A DNA stretch of 64,000 nt from CBDDKU01 sp965230375 (GTDB lineage Bacteria; Bacteroidota; Bacteroidia; Flavobacteriales_D; Cryomorphaceae). Of this stretch, positions 44,669-54,600 are shown in pieces (position 1 is the stretch's first letter; the number at the start of each line of letters is the position of its first letter). The position numbers and the translations under genes were made by a program. The notes under the pieces are model-generated. The model saw only the letters and a program-made list of their open reading frames with translations. It did no database searches and had not been told where the DNA came from. The stretch is from NCBI GenBank assembly GCA_965230375.1, contig CBDDKU010000026.1:238743-302742 (forward strand), written 5' to 3'.

Positions 44669-45932
44669 AGCTCTTCATTTCTTTAACACCGGGTATCTCC
44701 GATGAGTGCGGATCCATTTCCGGGTAGTCCAATTCCTTGAGTAGGGCCTGTTCCAATTCTGGTGTGATAATGTGCTCAATGGCTTCAGCGTCGTGGTGAA
44801 CGTGATCTTCAGCAATGTTCATCCGCTCACTCAGGTACAGCTCCCAGAGTCGGTGAAGCCTGACAATTCTCGCCCCTTCACGCTGACCATCATCGGTAAG
44901 ACCTACTTTGCCCTGATCAGCAAAGATAAGCCCTCCAGAAACTAGTCTTTTGATGGCGCCTTCCAACTGCTTACCGCCCCATTGGCGTTCAGCTGATAAT
45001 ACACCAAGGCCTATCCCCTTTTCGCTACCGCTCATGTGGTAGAGATGCTTCACGACGTTTTCATCCATGATCTTTCGCTGGTGCGCGATTCGGCGAAAAT
45101 GTCGATGGACGATTCCCTTTTTGGGTGCAAAGGCAAAAGTTGATAGGGCAAAAAAGCTCAATACCACAACGATCCATGGCCCCGTAGGCATAGAAGGTGT
45201 GAGGTAGGAAATATAGACTCCAATGATAGCCGACAGTACGCCAATCACCACCGCAATAGCCAGCATATGGTGCATGCGGGCGGATAAAAAACGCGCCGTG
45301 GCAGCAGGTGTAATGATCAGAGCCGCCATTAATACCACGCCAACGGCTTGTATACCACTCGCGATGGCCAGTACTGTCAAAACGCTCAGCCCAAAGCGCA
45401 GGAGGCGAATCGGCAGTCCGGTTGACTCGGCAAATTCCTGATCGAAGGCATAGAGTTTGAGATAGGGGTAAAAAAGCGCTACCAGACCAACGATGATTAA
45501 ATCGACCGTGACGAATAGGTAGATATCTCGGGGAAGCATAGAAGCCGCCTTTCCAAAAAGAAAGGCATCGAGCCCAGATTGGTTTCCATAATCGCCTTGC
45601 TGGATATGTGTGAGCAGAACAACACCTGTGGCGAAGAAAACGCTTAAAACAAGTGCTATGGCCGTATCTGACTTAATCTTCGAGTACTTTTTAATCATTT
45701 GAATGGCCCACATCGAGACCAGCCCAGCAATGATTGCCCCCGGAAACAGTACGTAGAGCTTTTTCTCTTCGGTGAGGAGAAAGGCCAAGGCTACACCCGG
45801 CAAGAGAGCATGAGCAATGGCGTCACCAGCGAGTGCTTCCTTGCGGAGATAGGAGAAGGTACCGACAATGCTCGCTCCGGCTCCGATCAGTGCACAACCG
45901 ATCAACACCCATATGAGATTGGAATCCATCAA
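44658..45932 (-). CDS. Metal ABC transporter permease 1 fused to a DtxR/MntR-type regulator
   Basis: 424 residues. N-terminal part (about 1-280): ABC-3 permease with LRKEALAGDAIAHALLPGVA, DQEFAESTGLPIRLLRFG and GVVLMAALIITPAATARFL. C-terminal part (about 290-420): winged helix (LEGAIKRLVSGGLIFADQGK then VGLTDDGQREGARIV), followed by the DtxR dimerisation/metal-binding helix HRLWELYLSER and EAIEH, matching the MntR metal ligands H77 and E99-x-x-E102-H103. TroABCD-type operons encode this regulator as a separate gene. The domain is intact and in frame with no stop between. Overlaps: 4 bp with the ATPase, 11 bp with permease 2. Confidence 0.92.
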   Translation of the reverse strand: MMDSNLIWVLIGCALIGAGASIVGTFSYLRKEALAGDAIAHALLPGVALAFLLTEEKKLYVLFPGAIIAGLVSMWAIQMIKKYSKIKSDTAIALVLSVFFATGVVLLTHIQQGDYGNQSGLDAFLFGKAASMLPRDIYLFVTVDLIIVGLVALFYPYLKLYAFDQEFAESTGLPIRLLRFGLSVLTVLAIASGIQAVGVVLMAALIITPAATARFLSARMHHMLAIAVVIGVLSAIIGVYISYLTPSMPTGPWIVVVLSFFALSTFAFAPKKGIVHRHFRRIAHQRKIMDENVVKHLYHMSGSEKGIGLGVLSAERQWGGKQLEGAIKRLVSGGLIFADQGKVGLTDDGQREGARIVRLHRLWELYLSERMNIAEDHVHHDAEAIEHIITPELEQALLKELDYPEMDPHSSEIPGVKEMKSYES

Positions 45933-46711
45933 TCGCGCATCTCTTTTTCTCGAACGGGGAACTCTTGTGATTTCACCAAGTGGGCTATTTGTGTCAGCAG
46001 GTTGAGCTTACCGCCATATGTTTGGCGAAGGTTGGCTTCGGTAAGCGTTTCCACCAAGGGGCCCGAGGCTACGAGCCGCGTGTTGAGCATGACCACCCAA
46101 TCAAAAAACTCGAGGGCTGTGTGGAGATCGTGATGTACGAGCACAACGGTCTTTCCTTCGTCGCGCATTTCTTTGAGCAAGGCTACGATGGCCGCTTCGC
46201 TGGCCGCATCTATCCCGACAAAAGGCTCATCCATCAAATAGATTTCAGCCTGCTGGGCAAGAGATCGGGCGATAAAGACCCGTTGCTGCTGACCCCCGCT
46301 CAGCTCTGAGATTTGGCGGTTTCTGTACTCCAGCATACCTACTCGCTCGAGGGCATCTCGGGCAATATCCCGATCTAGCTTTCCGAGTCGGCCAAAGAGC
46401 TTTCCCTTTTTGTAGCGCCCCATCTGCACCACATCCATGGCCGTAGCCGGAAAATCCCAATCGACAGATTGGCGCTGGGGAACATAGCTCACCCGATTGC
46501 GGACGTCTTCGAGCGGTTTATCGAAGAGCTTTACGAATCCGCTATCGATAGGCAAAATTCCCATGATGGACTTGAGCAAGGTGGTCTTCCCAGACCCGTT
46601 TGGTCCGATGATACCGACTAGCTTTCCAGAGGGAATTTCAAAATCGACATCCCACAATACCGGATGACGGTCGTAACTCGCCGTTAAGTTGTGTACTTCT
46701 ATTGCGGTCAT
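45929..46711 (-). CDS. Metal ABC transporter ATP-binding protein
   Basis: 260 residues with all ABC ATPase motifs: Walker A GPNGSGKTTLLKSIMG (about 36-51), Q-loop VPQRQSVDWDF, signature LSGGQQQRVFIARSLA (about 139-154), Walker B IYLMDEPFVGIDA and switch His in VVLVHHDLHTAL. Sequence style fits the manganese/zinc/iron (TroB/ZnuC/MntB) subfamily. It overlaps the permease-regulator gene by 4 bp and the substrate-binding gene by 4 bp, giving coupled translation. Confidence 0.96.
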   Translation of the reverse strand: MTAIEVHNLTASYDRHPVLWDVDFEIPSGKLVGIIGPNGSGKTTLLKSIMGILPIDSGFVKLFDKPLEDVRNRVSYVPQRQSVDWDFPATAMDVVQMGRYKKGKLFGRLGKLDRDIARDALERVGMLEYRNRQISELSGGQQQRVFIARSLAQQAEIYLMDEPFVGIDAASEAAIVALLKEMRDEGKTVVLVHHDLHTALEFFDWVVMLNTRLVASGPLVETLTEANLRQTYGGKLNLLTQIAHLVKSQEFPVREKEMRD

Positions 46712-47595
46712 CTTAATGCGTTTACTATGGTTTTGACATTGTGCTGAACCATCCCGATATACGTCTCCGCTCCGCTCCCTCGTGGTCCCAGCGCATCAGA
46801 GTACAAGGTACCACCGATCGATACATCGATGTTTCGCTTCTGGGCTCCGGCCACAACCGCTTCAATGGATCTCGATGAAATCGACGATTCTACAAAGACT
46901 GCTTTGATGCCTCTCGCTTCGATCAAATCGACCATATTGGTCACGTCTCTGATTCCATACTCCGCTACAGTCGAAATACCCTGTAAGCCGATAACTTCAA
47001 TACCATAGGCTTGCCCGAAATAGGCAAAGGCATCGTGGGCCGTGAGCAAGACGCGACTCTCTTCTGACACGCTTGAAATCTCTTCATCTACCCACCTATC
47101 CAGGTTGACGAGCTCGTTTTTGTAGTCATCGTAACCGGGAGTGGAAATCGACTCCTTCTGCAAGGATTCAACAACGTAGTCCAAACCTTTCACCCAAAGT
47201 TTTAAATCGAACCAAAGGTGTGGATCCGGAATTTGCTCGGCATCATCACCGTAGAGCAAATGGCGCTCTTCGATTCCTTCACCCAAGAAAATGACGGGCT
47301 TGGTCCGACCAATCTTTTCAAGAATGTCTTGCATTCTACCTTCAAGGTGGAGTCCATTGGCTACAATAATATCTGCTGACGAAAGGTGATCGAGACTCGA
47401 CTTGGTGGGTTTGAATAAATGGGGATCCGTTCCTGGTCCCATCAATGACACGACTTGAACGGTCGTGTCAACGACATTAGCAAGAGCATCTCCAATCATG
47501 CCCGTGGTACAAACTATTTTGACTTCATCGGGCTCCGGGTCAGCAGCCTGGCAACCCATTAGGATGAGCCCTAAAAAAACAATGTGCTTCAACAT
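46708..47595 (-). CDS. Metal ABC transporter substrate-binding lipoprotein
   Basis: Cluster A-I (TroA/ZnuA) binding protein, about 295 residues from the ATG at 47595; a GTG start at 47604 would add only three residues. Lipoprotein signal with lipobox LMGC (MLKHIVFLGLILMGCQA). The metal ligands of the family are all present: His in DPHLFKP (about 58-64), His in DPHLWFD (about 125-131), His in TAHDAFAYF (about 186-194) and Asp in TLYSDALG (about 268-275). The short linker (no long His-rich loop) favours Mn/Fe over Zn, but this is not decisive. First gene of the importer operon. Confidence 0.94.
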   Translation of the reverse strand: MLKHIVFLGLILMGCQAADPEPDEVKIVCTTGMIGDALANVVDTTVQVVSLMGPGTDPHLFKPTKSSLDHLSSADIIVANGLHLEGRMQDILEKIGRTKPVIFLGEGIEERHLLYGDDAEQIPDPHLWFDLKLWVKGLDYVVESLQKESISTPGYDDYKNELVNLDRWVDEEISSVSEESRVLLTAHDAFAYFGQAYGIEVIGLQGISTVAEYGIRDVTNMVDLIEARGIKAVFVESSISSRSIEAVVAGAQKRNIDVSIGGTLYSDALGPRGSGAETYIGMVQHNVKTIVNALR

Positions 47596-47618
47596 ATGAA
47601 GCACAAAGTTCGGGAATT

Positions 47619-47632
47619 TTAGATTAATCTAA
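47619..47632. promoter_or_regulatory. DtxR/MntR-like palindromic operator
   Basis: TTAGATTAATCTAA, a perfect 14-bp palindrome, 23 bp upstream of the ATG of the substrate-binding gene (minus strand). A GAACTTTG box (47604-47611) lies between, one mismatch from TAnnTTTG, so the palindrome falls in the spacer/-33 region of the promoter. It resembles known MntR/DtxR operators of the TTTAGGTTAACCTAAA kind. Confidence 0.65.
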
Positions 47633-47650
47633 TAATTTGGTTAGAGCACC

Positions 47651-48643
47651 TTAATAAATCGCTCTTGTCGTTCTGCGGCCAGGTCGGTAGATCACGGTAA
47701 ACTCAAGTGCCCCTCGATTCTTTGAGTAGTCGCTCAAGGATGATGTATTGACATCATAACTAATTCGGAAGATGTTTGAGTTGTGTCGTACACCTGCTGT
47801 AACGATTGCAGCATCTTCTGTTCGGTATCCAAGACCAAAGATCACTTGGTATTGCGTCCCAGAAACTTCGTAGTGCCCGAGAGCATTAATCAGGAACTGT
47901 TGTGATTCACGTTGCATCATCCAGGTCACAGAGGGGTCGAGCAGCAGGTGGCGGCTAAGCTCTACCCGCGCTCCCAAATTACCCATCCAACGCATAGGCA
48001 GCTTTGACTTTTTCTCACCGATAAAGGCTTCGTTCGGTGTAGTCACGTGGAAAACCGCAAAGTCGGCGAAAGGGTTGATTCGCTTTCTTCGATCGGTAGA
48101 TTTATACGACACCCCAATATTGGCATCGATCATAAACCGCGATGTCTTATCAAAATACTCCTGGCTCGGCAAGTCGCCATCGTAGTTATACCCATCGAAC
48201 TGCGTGTCGAAAATCAGCCCTTGGGTATTGATTCGTTTGTTGATCACCCCAAGTTGGATTCCCGTCGAAATGATGTACTTCGTTTGGTTTGGATCGGTAA
48301 TCTGATAGGCTCCAGACAAGAGAAAATTGGTAGAGCTAATCACGTTGGCTTCATCGGTATTGACGAAGACCGCCCCAACTCCCATCCGATCGTTTACGGC
48401 CATGTCGAATGACCCCATAAAGGTATTGAAGCTGGTAGCGAGCGAGCTCCACTGGCTACGGTAAAGTGCGTTGATCCGAAGATCAGTGTACTTCAGCATA
48501 CCCGTATTGGCCGGGTTAAACATCACTGGCGCGGCGTCGTATTGGGATACTTGAGCGTCCTGTGCTTTTCCTTCTTTCTTTAATCCGACCACCGCGAGGG
48601 CAATCAAACCAACCATTGAAATCTGCTTTATCATCTTCTTCAT
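47651..48643 (-). CDS. Type IX secretion outer-membrane protein, PorP/SprF family
   Basis: 330 residues. N-terminal signal (MKKMIKQISMVGLIALAVVG), then the family opening AQDAQVSQYDAAPVMFNPANTGML, followed by beta-barrel-like strands (NALYRSQWSSLATSFNTFMGS, GVGAVFVNTDE) and the C-terminal end of a barrel. It starts 2 bp downstream of the giant adhesin stop. In Flavobacterium johnsoniae SprF is encoded right after SprB and is needed for SprB surface export; the same order here suggests the same function. PorP/SprF proteins bind CHU_C-type (type B) sorting domains. Strong match. Confidence 0.93.
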   Translation of the reverse strand: MKKMIKQISMVGLIALAVVGLKKEGKAQDAQVSQYDAAPVMFNPANTGMLKYTDLRINALYRSQWSSLATSFNTFMGSFDMAVNDRMGVGAVFVNTDEANVISSTNFLLSGAYQITDPNQTKYIISTGIQLGVINKRINTQGLIFDTQFDGYNYDGDLPSQEYFDKTSRFMIDANIGVSYKSTDRRKRINPFADFAVFHVTTPNEAFIGEKKSKLPMRWMGNLGARVELSRHLLLDPSVTWMMQRESQQFLINALGHYEVSGTQYQVIFGLGYRTEDAAIVTAGVRHNSNIFRISYDVNTSSLSDYSKNRGALEFTVIYRPGRRTTRAIY

Positions 48644-48645
48644 GG

Positions 48646-51600
48646 TTATCGTAATAAGTTAATTCTACCTGTATAATCGAAAGTTTCTCCTTCGAGCGTA
48701 GTGGCTACAACGGTGTAGACATAGACTCCAACCGGCATTTGTTTTCCGCCGCTAGATCCATCCCATCCGAGTTTCTGATCGGAAGTGCTGAAAATCTCAG
48801 ATCCCCAAGCATCGTAGATCTTGAAATCAAGTGCTATGAATGGTCCACCACGGACGAAATACACATCGTTGACTCCGTCACCATTCGGCGAGAAGCTATT
48901 CGGCAATCTCGGCGGCAGCGTAAGCTCTCCGCTAATAGACATGGTGGTCAATGTAGAGTCCACACATCCAGTCTCTCCTTCTACCACCAACTTCACGATG
49001 TAGTTCCCTTCCAAGTCGTAGCTGTAACTTGGGTTCTGCAATCCACTTGAGCCAACTCCATCTCCGAAGTCCCAAGCCCATGAGATCGCTCCTGTGGAGC
49101 TGTCGTCAAAGTCGACTTCAAAGTTGATTGGCGCCGGGTTTTGACTCGGGCTAAAGCTCGCTTCTGGTCCATCCACTACAGTTACGAATTGAGTAATGGT
49201 ATCACTACAACCTATGCTGCTCTGAACCACGAGCTCTACGCTTGAATTTCCAGACTCGTCAAAGACAAAGGTTGGGTTCTGTTGGTTAGAGATTTCACCA
49301 CCGAAATCCCATCTCCATCCAATAATATCACCTGCAAAGACTTTGGTTTGATCTGTGAATTGAACTGGAGAACCAACACAAGCAGGATCGTAGGAGAAGG
49401 CAGCTTCGAGTGGATTAGAAATGGTGATATCTACCACGTCGCTTACTTCTGTACATCCGGCCAATGGCTGAGCCGTTAGAGTGAGCTGCACACCTTCGTT
49501 TTGACCATCTACAACCCCGATGATATACTCTGGGTCTATCTCATCGGCTGATGGTAAGAAGACTCCATCACCAGCTGTGCTCCACTCAAAAGATGAAGCG
49601 TTATCTACAGCACCATTTAATGCAACAACTCCTGCAGTTTCACAGACAAAATCATCTTCACCTGCATCAACTACCGGTGGTAGATTAATCTCAATCAGAA
49701 CGGTATCCGTTACCGCAGGACAAGCACCATTGTTTGTGGAAGTCAAGACTAAGGTCGCCCCTCCGATCAAGATGTCGTTTTCACCAAACTCGTAATTTGC
49801 ATCAAGGGTCTCAGCATCCGGATCGAAAGTTCCAAAAGAAGTAGTAGACCACTCTCCACCGTATCCATCACCTGATACATCTCCATCGAGTTGAATACTA
49901 CCATCGATTGAACAAGCCACCATATCAAATCCAGCGTCGACATCGGCGAGCTCATTGAAGCTGACCACAACATCTACATCAACACTTCCACATACACCAT
50001 TTGAAGTAGCTTCGATATTGAGCAATGCCACTCCGGTACTGATCTCGCTGGCAGAAGGAATGTAAGTCACATTAGCCGATACCGCATCTGGCGTAAATGT
50101 TCCCGTGCCGTTGGTTGTCCAAAGGATATCATCTGCATTAGACACATTCGCATTCAACGGCACTTCGGTGTCTACTTCACAAGCTTCAATGGCCGTTGGC
50201 ACATCAACTATAGGTAAGAGATCAAAGTTCACTGTCAAGGAATCTACTTGCGCTGGACAATTGACATTGCCACTCGCGTTGAGATAGATCTGAATCGAGC
50301 CACTATCAATGTCGTCTTGAGTCGGAATGTAGTTCGCATTCAAGTCGGTGTCATCCGGATCGAAAGAACCATTTCCATTCGTCGACCAGTTGTAAGAATT
50401 TGTACCATCAACGCTTCCCGATAGCGATACCACACCGGCATCTTCACAGAGATCCTGATCAGGCCCCGCGATTGGCACTACGGCGTCAGAGAATGTGATC
50501 ACCATCTGATCTGAATCAGCATCACAATCTCCATTGTCAGTGCTTGTCAAGGTCAAGGTTACCGTACCTAGCAAGCTGTCTGCTTCAGAAGGTGTATATG
50601 TCGCTGTAACATCCGTGTTGTTCGGGTTGAATGTTCCGGAACCTGATGAAGTCCAGAATCCACCACCTGCATTGGAAATAGATCCTAACAATTGAACCGG
50701 TTCAATTCCAGCACATACAACGGCGTCAGCTCCTGCATCGGCTTCAGGTAGGCCAAGTAATGTCAATGTCAGTGTCGATGTACCTTCATTACAAAGCACA
50801 CTTCCAGTAGAAGTCAAGGTCAGATCGACTTCACCATTAGCGTAGTCGTTCGGTCCTGGCTGGTAGGTCGCATTCAGAGCCGTGTTATTCGGGGTGAATG
50901 TTCCATCACCGCTAGTCGACCAGACTCCGGTATTGGTTTCTCCACTCACTACTCCAGAAAGGTCAACAGACGATGTGGACTCACATACATCGATATCATC
51001 GCCGGCGAATACAAAGGCCGAAGTTCCAAATGTTAATTCGAAGCTGTCTTCTGCTTGCGGACAAATACCATTGTTGGTAGATGTAAGCGTGATGTTGACT
51101 AATCCACCATCGATATCAGCCTGAGTAAACTGGTATACCGCATTCAAGTCTGTGTTGGATGGAATAAAACTTCCTGTTCCATCTGTAGACCAAACTCCGG
51201 TAGTACTTCCATTCTCAACCGATCCAAACAGCTGAACCTGACCGGCGTCAACACATACTTCCTGATCTTCTCCAGCATCTATCAAGATACCATTGCTCAA
51301 TGAAATGAACATCGTGTCGGTAACCGCAAAACAATCGCCCATATCGACCGATGTGAGCACAAGGCTAACTCCACCCTGATCAATATCGTTTTGACTAGCT
51401 ACATAGAATGTATTTAAGTTGTTTGGATTCTGGAAAGTTCCAGATCCCAATGTAGACCAAATACCTCCACCAGCGTAGAGAACTTCACCGTCAACTTCAA
51501 ACGGGATTACGAATCCACACGCTTCCTGATCTGGACCTGCATCCACTTCAGGAGCAGGAAGGAAGGAGATCGTCATCGTATCCGTGGCATCATTACATGA

Positions 51601-54600
51601 GTTCACACCACTTAGCGTAATGTCAACTGATCCATTTAAGATATCAGCTTCACTAGGAACATATGTCGTTGCAAGTACGTCGTCAGAAGGTGCAAAAGAT
51701 CCTGAACCAGAAGTGGTCCAAAGAGCGATATCTGCTCCCGTCAAGACTCCGTTGAGCTGCACTTCAGGGTTGTTGGCACAAGCAAATTTGTCTTGGCCTG
51801 CATCAGCAGTTCCTTCTGGGAATACATTGAGAAGAAGCGTATCGCTTACCGGCAGACAGTTCCCGATGTCTGTAGCAGAAAGAACAATCTCAATAACCTG
51901 TAGATCAACATCAGCTGCAGACCATTGATAGGTCGCGTTCAGATCATTCGGACTCGGAACGAATGTTCCCGTACCATTCGTGGTGGTCCAAACACCAGTC
52001 GCCGAAGCGCCCGATACTGAACCATCGAGTAGAGCACCGACTTCATCCGAACAAGTCGTGATATCAGTTCCGGCATCTACAACTGGCTCTGGTGAGTACG
52101 TGATCACGACATCATCAGCGGCCAGGTTACACGAGTTAACAGCGAATGTCAGCGTGACACTTCCCGCCAGAAGATCGTCTTCACTTGGCGTATAAGTCAC
52201 ATCGGTTTCGTTCACATCAGGATCAAAAGTACCCGTACCCGATGTTGACCATGAGCCAGATGTTGCCGCTCCACCAATCACACCTACGAGGTCAGCAACA
52301 GGGTTGTTGACACAAAGCGTTTGGTCTTCACCGGCATCAGCTACACCAGCTGGCAAGATGAACACCGTCATTTCGTCCATCACGGCGTTACAGTTGCCGT
52401 TGTTGGTCGATGTCAAAGTAAGAGTTACTTCACCGATCAAGGAGTCAGCTGAAGAAATTAAGTAGTCGGCATTCAGGTCTGAAGCATTCGGAATAAATGT
52501 TCCTGTTCCACTTGTCGTCCAGACTCCTTGAGTAGTTGGTCCAGTAACCGTTCCCGAAAGTGGGGCCACCAGATCGTCAACACAAGCGAAGTAATCTGCC
52601 CCAGCATCAACTTCCGGAGCCGGTGTAAATGTGATGAGCACTTGATCTGAAGCAGGCAGACAATCACCGTTTCCGAAAGTCGTAAGGGTGAGTGTAACTG
52701 ATCCATTCGCCAATTCGGTTTGCGATGGCGTGTACTGTGCATTCATCGTGGTATTGTCGGGGCTGTAAGATCCAGCTCCACCACTCCAGTTGGCACCTTC
52801 GGCTACGGTAAACGACCCGTTAAGTTGAACGGTATTGTTATTCTCACAAGCCATGATATCAAGACCCGCATCAGCTGCTGGAGCTGGTGTGAACGTGATC
52901 GTGATATTGTCAGATTCTGGAGAACAAGTTCCATTACCCTGGCTGGTAAGCGTAAGAGTAATAAATCCATTTGCGATCTCCGCAGCGGTTGGTGAGTAAG
53001 TCGCGTTTAAGCTCGTGTTGCTCGGAGTGAATGTTCCAAGACCGCCAGACCATTGTCCACCACCTGCGAATTGCACCGATCCACTCAGATCGATATCGCT
53101 GTTGTTAGCACAAACTTCAAAGTCGGCACCCGCATCCACAATTGGCGCTGGATTAATCGAAACAACCATCACATCGCTAATCGCGGGACATGCACCTGTA
53201 CCAGTTGTAGTCAGCGTTAGTGTCGCTACACCATTCGCGATCTCTACATTCGATGGTGTGTACATCGCGTTTGGATCCTGATCGGATGAATCAAAGAATC
53301 CTTGACCACCAGACCACTCTACTCCATCGGCGTTTGTAAATGCACCTTCAAGTGTAACGGTTGGATTGTTTTCACAAGCAACCAGGTCTGCTCCTGCAGT
53401 CAGGGTCGGCTCCGGATCGTAAGAGATGGTTACCTCATCACTCACAGGGGTACAATCGCCATTGGACGTTGTGGTGAGTGTCAAGGTCACAGACCCACTC
53501 GCAATCTCAGCAGCTGTTGGCGTGTAGACCGCAGTTGGGTCAAGCACATTCGGAGAGAATGTTCCATTTCCACCACTCCACTCAACACCACCAGACACGG
53601 TAAAGTTACCTTCGAGGGTAGCCGCCGGTGTAGCAGCACAAAGCGTTTGGTCTTCACCTGCATCTACAGTCGGAGCAGGAGTAAATGTCACTTCTATTTG
53701 ATCAGACACATCAATACATCCAGCGTCGTTGGTTGTGGTTAATGTAAATACAACCGATCCAGAAACGATCTCTGCCAGGGTCGGTGTGTAGATTGGAGAA
53801 GGGTCGGTGTTAGATGGGTCGTATGAACCCAATCCACCAGACCACTGAACACCCGTCGCGTTTTGAGAAGATCCAGAAAGTTGGAATGTCGCGTTGTTGG
53901 CGCAGACATCCATATCAGGCCCTGCATTTACCGTAGGCTCGGGCGTGATGGTGATCTCCATCTGGTCGGCTACTGCAAGGCAGTTTCCGTTTCCAGTTGT
54001 TGTAAGAGTCAAAGTCGCCGTTCCAGCTGCTATTTCAGCAGCAGATGGAGTGTAGACAGCATTGAGGGTATTGGCATCTGGAGAGAATGTGCCAGAGCCG
54101 CCACTCCAGGTTCCACCTGTGGCCACTGTTACACCACCATTCAAGTTTACGTCAACATTGTTGGCACATACCGTTTGATCTACGCCCGCATTGGCAGTAG
54201 GCGCAGGGGTGAATGTGATTGTCAGATCATCAGATTCCGCCGTACACGTCCCATTTCCTGTGGTAGTCAAGGTCAGTGTAACCGTTCCTGCATCAAGTTC
54301 TGTCTGATCTGGCGTGTACACCGCATTCAGCGTATTGGCATTCGGAGAGAATGTTCCAAGACCACCACTCCATGTACCACCAGTAGCTACAGTAACAGCG
54401 CCTGCCAGGACAACATCTGAATTGTTTGAACAAAGCGTTTGGTCGACTCCTGCGTCAACAGTCGGAGCAGGTCCAAAAGTGTATGTCACGTTATCACTAA
54501 CAGACAGACAGCTTCCGTTTCCGGTCGATGTGAGTGTGAGCGTACTACTACCAGCTGTGATTTCACCTGCTGATGGCGTGTAAACCGCATCGAGAGTATT

